Positions 55,161 through 64,000 of a stretch of 64,000 nucleotides of DNA are shown in pieces. Location of the stretch: the NCBI RefSeq assembly GCF_024713975.1, contig NC_091103.1, forward strand, positions 6,205,001 through 6,269,000, given 5' to 3'. Under the pieces are notes generated by a model. It was not told where the DNA came from and searched no databases. It worked only from the letters and a program-made list of their open reading frames with translations. Within the stretch, counting starts at the first letter, position 1. The number at the start of each line of letters is the position of its first letter. The stretch comes from Paralichthys olivaceus. Its lineage: Eukaryota; Chordata; Actinopteri; Pleuronectiformes; Paralichthyidae. The position numbers and the translations under genes are program-made.

Positions 55161-57416
55161 GAGGAAAATGAAGACTGACCTGACTCTTTGACCCGTTCAA
55201 TCAAATGTCAAAGTTCAACACAAAATATGATATATTTTCCAAATTATGTTTTCAAGTAACAGGGCTAGAGAGACAATCTAAAGTTTATACTGATCAGAAA
55301 ATGATTCCCTGTTAAATGATATGATAAATGGTGTTGTGAAGAAGTCACAAGGAAGTCAGAAAATGATAGAGAGCATCTCTGCCTCTTATAGGACTATAGA
55401 CTGGACCTGAAGCTTATATGTCACCCTGATGTCAGTATGAAGTCAAAATCCTGTAGTGTAGTAAAGCATTAAGTTCTGCAGCCAAAGCATTAAAGACAAA
55501 ATCTACAGCTTATCTAGATTAAACCAAAGTCCTGCACAGGTCAGTTTTAACAAAGTGCCTGGACCAGATCTGTCACCAGCAATTATCTCCAAGTCAAATG
55601 CGGAACCCACCTGGACTCATTAACATGTGATCCGTGACCAGACCCATTACCTGTGATTAAACACACAGTCACTCACATTAAGTGGGTTATGGTCTCCTTG
55701 TCCTCCTGTTTTGGTGGCTTAGTTGAGAGGTGTCTGCTTGCGGCTATCAAAAGCTATTACATTGTGGCACTTTTTACAAGCAGCAAAGCCACAGAGAACA
55801 TTTTTACCACAGGTTGTTTCTGTCTTTATTCATTTGATGTTGATGTTCTTGTCAGTTCACTGTCAGTAGTGTCAGTTATGTGAGCAGAAGTGAAGCTGTC
55901 GAAGGTGGGATCATAGGCTTTCACAATAAAACATTTTTATTTTTACCTGTGCCCATACCCATGAATTTATATGAATATATTTTTTAACCATTCCACAACT
56001 TTTCTACAAAACCCAGTGCAGGACTTTAGATTAAACAATCATTCGCCATCATATGTTGTCAATGACATCATGATGATGTCATTATAAAATGGTATAATTA
56101 CAAAATAAAACACTTATCTTTGCCTGTGTGCAGGGTCTACATATCCATTCTGATGCTTTTTACCTTCTGAGTTAGACTTTCAGTCTCAAAAGCCATAAAA
56201 TCAGTAAAGTGGATCAACCAGTGCTTAAATCCAGGAAGCAACGCTGTAGGTTATTTACATTAATCGCTAAACATATCAGAACGTGAAATGAAGCAACAAG
56301 AAGCTGCTTAATGCAGAGAGACAGAGAAGCGAGGAGGAATGGAAAACACTAGTCGAGAGGAGAGGAATTTGTTATTCTCACTCTTCATGAAGCGTTATAT
56401 GTCATTTTATGATTCGCTGATTCCTCGAGCTGAATTCCACACAAAACATAATAAATCAAATTAATGTTTTCATCTCGCACTGTGTATCTCATACACTGAC
56501 ATGAAGACGCAACTCTTTATACCAACATTACTCATTATGATGGTTGCAGGATATGATTGGGCTCGAGCCAACAGATAGCGCATAAACAAAGTCAATCCTC
56601 ATCACAGTATTGTTATCTGTCCATCTGTCTTCGTCCTTCACACCCCTGCCTCGCAGTTCTATCAGTGTCCTCTCCTCCCTCTTCCTGTTGCTCGTTTGTT
56701 CCCATAATGTCTCTTCAATTTCCTCTTTCACCCCTCACCCAGCCGTGCACCCATCCATCCTCGCAGCTCAACCTCACTCATCTGCTTCGCCTTCCTCTCC
56801 ATCATTCTGCCCTGCCTTATTCTCATTGAAGTCAGGTTTATTGGGAATTCGAATTTGACTAACACAAAGAACGGCCTGTGCTCGCATGCTCAACATTGCT
56901 TGTCAGCTTTTCGTTCTCTCTTTCCCTCTCTCCCTCCCTCTCATCATCCCACCCTTTGGATGCTCCATCCATGCGTGTCATCAGAGCCTCCTTTATCATG
57001 TTGAAGTGCAGAGGTTGAAAGCTAATTAACGAAGCTCATACTCAATACTAGCTCAGAAATGATTTTCATGTCATGCGAGCACCGGCTGGGAGTTGGACAG
57101 CCGAGTAGAGGGAGCACATATTGCAGCCATCAGCTCCTCTGCTCATCTATCTCATCTTCATCTACTGCGCCTCGTGATCTTCTGTCACCTCCAGATGTCC
57201 TCCCCATCATGCTCCGTTCCTCCGCAGTTCTTCTTGAAGCTGAATGAAACATGAGCTGAATTCACCCACCTGTGTTTTAGCCTGGTGGTCTGGTCTGGTG
57301 TTAAATTATACACATATTTAAAAAAATAACCTAGTTCTAACAAATCTAATTGCAAACAATACACCTTGTGCATGCAACCTATATAAATGTGCCAGAGGGA
57401 TTAATATGATAAAGAC

Positions 57417-57760
57417 AATAGAAATAAGTATGAAACCACATTTAAATTCATTAGATCCAGATCTGTATATGGATATGCACCAAACTGCAGAGACATAAGT
57501 ATCATTACCAAGACCAGTGAATTATTATCCGATAAAATAAAAAAAAAATGAGCGAAAATATCTTGGATCCACCCGATCCAGATCTGCACCGACATTTAAT
57601 TGCTTCTTCCCTGACACATACCACATCCTTCCACCAAGTTTCATGGTGATCCAGTAGTTCTTTCATAATCTTGCTTAAAAATAAACCGAAAAAACAAACG
57701 GACAGGGCTAAAAACATAAATTCAAAAAAATTCCTGCCCCACTCACTAATTCCAAACAGC
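57417..57760 (+). repeat. Dispersed fish repeat, fuller copy of the 29390 family
   Basis: GAAACCACATTTAAATTCAT, AGATCCAGATCTGTATATGG, then GGATCCACCCGATCCAGATC, CTTCCCTGACACATACCACA and CCTTCCACCAAGTTTCATGG is the standard order of a common teleost interspersed repeat ending in ACAAACGGACAGGGC. Class not assigned. Confidence 0.55.
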
Positions 57761-60700
57761 AACTGGCTGTTGTAGCACAAATAATCTATTCCAAGATGAA
57801 AATCTGTTCATAAAAGATGAAGATTGCAGTTTTAATGAGGTGGAAGTCTCCTCTCTCACCTCTTCTTGACCCTGACAACTTTCACTGCAGTCTGCACAAT
57901 TAGAACAAGCGACGCCGAGAGGATCTGGGCAACCCTTTCACCCAACAGATGATTTACTTCCCCCTCATCTGTTTGTGTATCTTGTGGTGTCAAACAAGAG
58001 CATGCTGAAAATACAGTGACTTCAAAATGAACTCGGTTCAGTCCTACAAGTATCGCCTCTGTTCATTATGCATGATAAGGGGAAATTTGAAGTTGAAATG
58101 TAATGCAAATGTGTAAAATATTCATGATCAAACAAGATTATGAATCTCAGAGCAAACAAGACCATGGAGTTATGTAATAATTATGTTAAGACACACACTC
58201 ACACACACACACACACACACATGCGTGAGCGGACACAGGCTAAAGGTGCACACAGTGACTGACAGCAGAGTCAGTGGTGCTGCAGCATCCTTGCTAATGG
58301 CCAACTGTGTGTCCCAGTGATTCAGAGGTGACAAGCAGGCGGACATATGCTGCAACTGACTGCAACATTATATTATCTGTTACATACTTAAATTATACAA
58401 TAAAAAGTAATACACAATTAATAAAATAATAAATAGAGCACATTGTCAGAGATTAAACAAGTGGATACTTAAAATCTTACAAAGAGCAGTGTGTCATCAG
58501 GGTCATCATTAGATTCCTATGAATTGTTAACAATTCCTCCAAATAATGATTTCTCCCTCTAAACTTTCAAATGACTCAACATCTCACCATAAACCAGAAG
58601 ATTGTGGATAAAAAGTCCAGATCTATGTTCCAGAACTTGTTTTTTCTTATTTCCTCTTCCATTAATCATGCAGACCCCTCACTCATCTGTATCCTGTAGT
58701 GCATTACTCTACATACAAACTAGCTCCTGCAGCTCCACCAGCACCATGCTGCATTCACACTGATGCGTCTGTATCAATCATCAAATGAAGACACAATTTA
58801 TTTAATTAAAATCGGAATTGATCAAAGTCATTTGATCAATTCACACTAACTCAACATGATAGAAAACACTTTACTATTAAATACTTTAGTCATATATTTG
58901 CTGCTAACTGAGAATTTTCATGCAGAAAAATGTTTTTCCATTATTGCATTGGTACATTTACTTAAGTAAAAGCTCCACCTCTGAATTACCACAGTGTGTT
59001 TATACTGTTGTTTTATTCAACTGACTCTGTTTTGCCCTCTGGCTTGATAAACATTTGGAAGTGAATATAATTATAATAATATAATATGCAGTGTGTACTG
59101 TCCGTACATGACTCCTTTCACCTTCGTCTCAGAGTTCACGTCAGCAGATCTCATTAGTTCTGCCAGTCCCCCCTGACATTCAGCTTTTTCCTGTTGAAGA
59201 GGCAGCTGACTCATCGGACCATCTGTCTGTCTATCCAGTCTTACTTCCATCACCCTGCAGGGGAAGAATTATTGATGGTAAGCTTTCGCTTACAGCTACA
59301 TCCAAAATCAAATGACTAACTGCTGCCAACAGACTAACAGAGAAGGGAAGTGACATCAATGTCATCTTTACTTTATAAAAGTTTACAGGAGACAAATAAA
59401 AGAAATGACAACCATTCCCCTTCATTGGAGAAACAATAAAAAACAACCTTTTTGGCTTGTGATATTTAACATATTTTTGCCTCCAAAAGGTAAAAAGTAT
59501 TAGTAGTAGTAGTTATTTTACCAAAAAAACAGATTGAAGAGCAGTAAAAATGCAGCACATTAAACTGAATTTCTCCTGGGTGATATGTTCATAAATATGT
59601 GTTTGGAATCAGTCCAGCAGATCCCCTCCTGTATTCCTAATGAGCAACTATGACAGTCCAATAAAAGACTCAAATTGTTGTTCTGGGTCTTTGTGAAGAG
59701 TCGTGTGTATTGGACTGTAGGCCTTCTCTTATAAATGCAGTCAATTTACTTCTTCTTCACTATCCCTCTCTCTCGTCCCTCGTTTCCCGGGGACTAACCT
59801 AACTCATGACGGAACAAAATGCCACAAAAAAAAATACATGTCACCCGGATTTGTCTGGTGGGATGTTGTGATTAAAAAGGTTCAGTGACGAGGGCTTAAC
59901 CTTCAGGTTTCCTTTTTTGTTCTTTCCTGGCAGGGTCCATAGCACCAGCATCCAAGTTTTTTTGTTTTGCGTGTACCACATCCCTCAGCTTACCCCAAAC
60001 AAAGTGCCAGGGGCTCGAGATGCTGTTAAAGTGACGGATTGGAGATTTAAAGCCTCGGTAATGATCTCTAGTGGTGAGGATTATGTAAGGAGAGTGTGCC
60101 GTGTGGATGGATAGTGGATGTCTCTGGTTTGTGTATGCGGACACCGGAGGGGGGAGAGTAAGGGGGACAATTCAAATGGGACAGGAATGGGTGCATGCAC
60201 GTGCAATTGTGTACAGATATATATGTCTAAGTGTGCGCTTGTATATGCGGACTTGTCGGTGTAAGTCATCCCGCTGCTGTCTCTCTGAAAGCACTTTGCA
60301 GACACAGTCCAGCGGCCCTGTAAAGAGCTCCTGTTTAGTGTCCACTGTCCCTCTGTTCCTGGGAATTATGTAAGGAAACACCAGGACCTCATTTATGAAA
60401 CATGTTCTTGGACTTTATCCTGGATTTCAGTGTGCAATCATTTCAGCAACTGTGATGACACAAAAATAAAGCATTACGATATCAAGGGGACGTTGCTAGT
60501 ATGTATTTTTAGCTTTTGATAGGTGATTAGATATAAATGAGAATAAAAAAGTTGATTTGTCCTAAACATAGCAAAACAAGATTGCAGCGCGTGAGATCTT
60601 TGGGAATATGCTCGTCGGGTGAAAGTGTGGGAAGATAAATGATCAAAGCAGAGCAGAAGTCTTTTAAACTGCCTTTTGTTAATGTGGCAGCCATCGGTGT

Positions 60701-60945
60701 AATTGAAGTCAGCCTGGTTGCCATGGCATTAGGAGTTTCTTTGAAATTAAACCATAACCTTGGGACTCATTTAGGCTGTGGGCTTTAAAGTGAACATTTT
60801 ATCAATGAAATCCACTGTGTATTAAACCACCAAAGGAGAGAAATGGTCCGATGTAAAGTCTGAGCTGCAATGACATCAAAACAATAGACCGACTCCCTCA
60901 GAGATGTTCAATAATTTATAAAGATAACTTTAAGGAGACGGTAGC

Positions 60946-61215
60946 TTAAAGGGATAGTTCATTTCAAAAATGAAAATTCACTCATTATCTACTCACCACC
61001 ATGCAGATGGAGGGATGGGTGAAGTGTTTGAGTTCACAAACCAAATCCAATCCAATTTAAGTAAAGGTTGACCACAAAACAACAGAAAAAAAAAAAAAGC
61101 CTCCATACTGCTCCTTTGGTGTCAGTGAAGTGTCCCTCAGCCCCGACGTTAAAATTCTACTCGAAACAGCGTAATTTACACCATGTTTTAAGTCTAACTG
61201 TCAGTCACACAGTTA
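60946..61215 (+). mobile_element. Non-autonomous DNA-transposon-like repeat (GGGATAGTTC end)
   Basis: The start is TTAAAGGGATAGTTCATTTC, followed by AAAATGAAAATTCACTCATT, ATCTACTCACCACCATGCAG and GGGTGAAGTGTTTGAGTTC, a well-known teleost element. The interior carries a poly(A) stretch near 61084-61098. No matching right terminus was seen, so the copy is probably truncated. Confidence 0.6.
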
Positions 61216-61950
61216 CAATCCTCAATATTATCAAATTGTATATTATTTAGAAGCAGTGTAGTGTAAAAACAGTCATAAATCAAAAGGACGTATTTATGAA
61301 GTTAACTGTGTGTAGTGTAAGTGCCTGCTGGAGACATTTAGAATCAGGTTGCATTAAAGGGCATGTCAGGTTGAATAAGCCGTATTCGTACAATGCATCG
61401 CAACCTGCCATTTAAAGTCTATATGACACCGTGAAGGTCACATAAGAGGATTGACTAAGCTAAGCATTATGAAAATGTACACTTCCATATACAGCGTAAA
61501 TACTGTGATGTACTTTTAAGTCCATCTCACAAACTGTGAGACAATGAACATGAATGAAGCTGCTGAATATTACAGTCACGAGTTGTCCATGTGAGAACGG
61601 AAGGTACAGCATCTGTGGGAGCCCACACATTGTTTGGGATCTGGCACGTTGCTTCTGTTTATATTTAGTTTCCTGCTCCCTGAACAGGTTGCGTGTCGCT
61701 GTCTGGTCTTTATAATTGTGTGTGGAGTTGGACTTTCTCTGTTTTTCAGCACAAATTATTATATTTTTCCACTTCCTGCACGAGCTTCCTTCAGTTTATT
61801 CTTCAGTCGCGAAAAAAAATCGTTTTCACATCCTCTGTACATAAAATGTTCTGGTGTTTTCCTGTGCATGACATGATATCAACATGATGTGTCTATGAAA
61901 TATATTTTGTTTTATGTCTATTTATGCTTTTTCGTTTTCTTCTTTTTTCT

Positions 61951-61974
61951 TTTCTTTCTTTCTTTCTTTCTTTC
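61951..61974. repeat. (TTTC)n microsatellite
   Basis: About six tandem CTTT units. Confidence 0.9.
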
Positions 61975-62765
61975 ACACATGCTACCACTGGTCTGGAACA
62001 TATTTGAATGACATTAAAATCATTATTTCATTGTGGGGATCCAGTCAGTGACAGGTATTTTTAGAAGTCAGAGAAAGCTGATCATTTATGCATCGAGTCA
62101 ATCAGAGTATAATGATTCACAGTAAAATTAATGATGTAATTTAAATGCTGAAACACAGTTGTTCGGTCCTGCATCAGTGTCATCCTGAGAGAAAAATTTG
62201 ATTTCCGCAGGGGGACATGAGAGAGATTGATTATCAAACGTAGGAAAATGAGTCTAAGGTCGGTTGTGTGAGAAGCATCACAGTTAGATCCCTTAAGATC
62301 TGTCAATAACTGTGGCCTAGATGGTTGTGACTTAAAATAATGTGTCTACATAACCTGAAGACTTTTGTTTGGAGTGAACAAAAACACACACAGCTCCTTA
62401 AGCAAATTCTCAATGAAATATAAAAATACTCCAAACAAACCTTTACATGGACGCACTTCCACCTTTTTCTTTAATCCAATAAAGTTGTAATAAATAAAGT
62501 TGGTATTTTAGGCCAAAAAAAGAAATTGTGAGTGTTTTGTGTAACTCTGCGACATGTGAAGTACTTCTTAGGTTTGGAGTTAGTGCGTGATGTACACTTT
62601 ACTTAAAGCTCATTGTGTGTGATCTCATGCAGTAGCTGCAGTATATGTTATATAGGTTGCGTGCGTGAGTATGAAGAGACAGGGACAGTGAATCAGTGGA
62701 GCTTGAGCAGCTACAGCCAGACACCGCCTGAACTCAGTGTCATGCCACTGAAGGCCTGCCAACTG

Positions 62766-62769
<4 letters not shown>

Positions 62770-62808
<39 letters not shown>
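62770..62808. repeat. (GT)n microsatellite
   Basis: An uninterrupted GT run of about 39 bp. A second run is at 62935-62964. Confidence 0.95.
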
Positions 62809-62809
<1 letters not shown>

Positions 62810-63151
62810 CTACATCTAATATGGTGTGAACCCTCTAATTCGTGTGTATGTGCATCAATGTTTATTCCGAAGTGCACAAGTGTGGAAGTTGGTCAGGGAT
62901 CCCCTCAGTGCTTCATAATTTTTTGTGTGTATAAGTGTGTGTGTCTGTGTGTGTGTGTGTGTGTGCACGTGCTCGTAATGTATTTGTGCTGCCGGTCAAG
63001 GAGGGCGCCTGGGAGGACTGGTGTTTGATTGGCGCGTGCCGCGGAGATCTGCTCCTTCCTGTTAGTGTACGCATCACTTCCTCTCACCCTGCCCTGAGCT
63101 ACTGCCTTGCCGTCTCACAATCACTCTGACACGATTCTCCCTCTCCTTCTC

Positions 63152-63154
<3 letters not shown>

Positions 63155-63184
<30 letters not shown>
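63155..63184. repeat. (CT)n microsatellite
   Basis: A CT run of about 30 bp within a generally pyrimidine-rich stretch. Confidence 0.9.
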
Positions 63185-63187
<3 letters not shown>

Positions 63188-64000
63188 CCTGTCCTCTCGT
63201 GACTTACTGTCCTCAGTACGTTGTCTTTTGATTAAAACACTTCCTGTACACTTCCTTTTCACACTTTTTTCAAATGTTTTACTTCGTCCACTTTTAAGCT
63301 CTCTCTCTCATTATTTTACCCTCTTTCCCTTTTAGTTCCACTATCGTCTTGTTCCCCCGTCTTGGTCAATTTGTCTTTCTCTGCTCTCCCTCAGAAGGCC
63401 ACTTTTGTTTTAACAACTCGACAGCCAGTTTATCACCCCAGACGAAACATTTCTGCACCTCTCGTTCGCTAAATCTCCCCATCGACCACTCCGGTTCCTC
63501 CCTCTCCTTCCCAAACTGCATTTACTTTCCATATTTGCTTTGTTATCAATCCTAAAGCAACCCCCCACGTCCTCCTTCCCCTCTTCCCCTTCCTCTCCTC
63601 CTCCTCCTCCTCCTCAGCTGCGCTCCCTGAAGACAGAGCAGAGGCAGCCAGGCAGAACAGCCAGCATGTTCCCATGTTCTCTTACTCCAGCGCTGTGGCT
63701 GCACTAGCCCTCTTAAACCTCTCAGTTTCCGTCTCCATCACCTCCCTTTTTCTCCTCCATACTTTCCCCAGCACACATCACATTCATTTTGGCATCCTCC
63801 CCCCTCTTTCTTACTTTTTAAATTCTTCAGTCCTCCTACTCCCCTCATTTCCCATTCATCTTCACTAGCCTTCTCCCCTGTCTCCTCCCTCCTTTCCCTC
63901 CAGGCTTTATCCGTGGTCTTTGCATCTCTCTTCCATCTTCTCCCATCCCTGCTAAACATTGCCAGAGGCCATTCTTGTCTCTCATCCCCAAGCCTTCTTC

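Larger units (their letters stand above)
46301..64000. other. Gene-poor, repeat-rich region to the right edge
   Basis: No exon with both splice signals and recognisable protein content was found. Reading frames over 90 codons are low-complexity or repeat-derived. Contents that can be named are listed separately. The region could be intergenic, or an intron or flank of a gene beyond the window. The last 900 bp are strongly pyrimidine-rich. Confidence 0.55.

Overview
The window is vertebrate nuclear DNA, almost certainly from a ray-finned (percomorph-type) fish. The evidence is multi-exon genes with GT-AG introns, many (CA)n/(CT)n microsatellites, several dispersed repeat families typical of teleost genomes, and compact orthologues of genes that in human lie on chromosome 19q13. 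Gene models were assembled by hand from splice signals, reading frame and recognised protein families. No prokaryotic features, CRISPR arrays, rRNA or convincing tRNA genes were seen.

Layout. 1-6.1 kb is non-genic, with a decayed LINE reverse-transcriptase fragment at the left edge and a CpG-rich patch near 4.5-4.8 kb. 6.1-18.8 kb holds meis3 (+ strand): a CpG- and triplet-rich promoter/5'UTR area, 12 coding exons (7251-17358, 418 aa, TALE homeodomain) and a 3'UTR of about 1.4 kb. 18.8-25.6 kb is intergenic and contains a nested transposon. 25.9-34.9 kb is rinl (- strand; SH2, RIN-homology and VPS9 domains; first coding exon not found). 36.7-42.6 kb is sirt2 (- strand; 16 coding exons, 383 aa, complete NAD-dependent deacylase). 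43.3-46.1 kb is dmac2 (- strand; 6 coding exons, 255 aa, leucine-rich-repeat mitochondrial complex I assembly factor). 46.1-64 kb has no gene I can support and is full of dispersed repeats and microsatellites.

The genes do not form a pathway. meis3 is a developmental transcription factor, rinl an endosomal Rab guanine-nucleotide exchange factor, sirt2 a cytosolic/nuclear deacylase and dmac2 a mitochondrial assembly factor. rinl, sirt2 and dmac2 run head-to-tail on the minus strand, and meis3 converges on rinl across about 7 kb. The adjacency of rinl and sirt2 matches human 19q13.2, where DMAC2 also lies; MEIS3 is at 19q13.32.

I found no convincing new biological system. The observations most worth checking are a non-canonical GC-AG 87-bp intron of meis3 that is in frame and open, a MITE nested inside another repeat with a matching empty site in the same window, interlocked inverted repeats in a rinl intron, and an 18-nt first coding exon of dmac2 that bypasses a decoy ATG reading frame.
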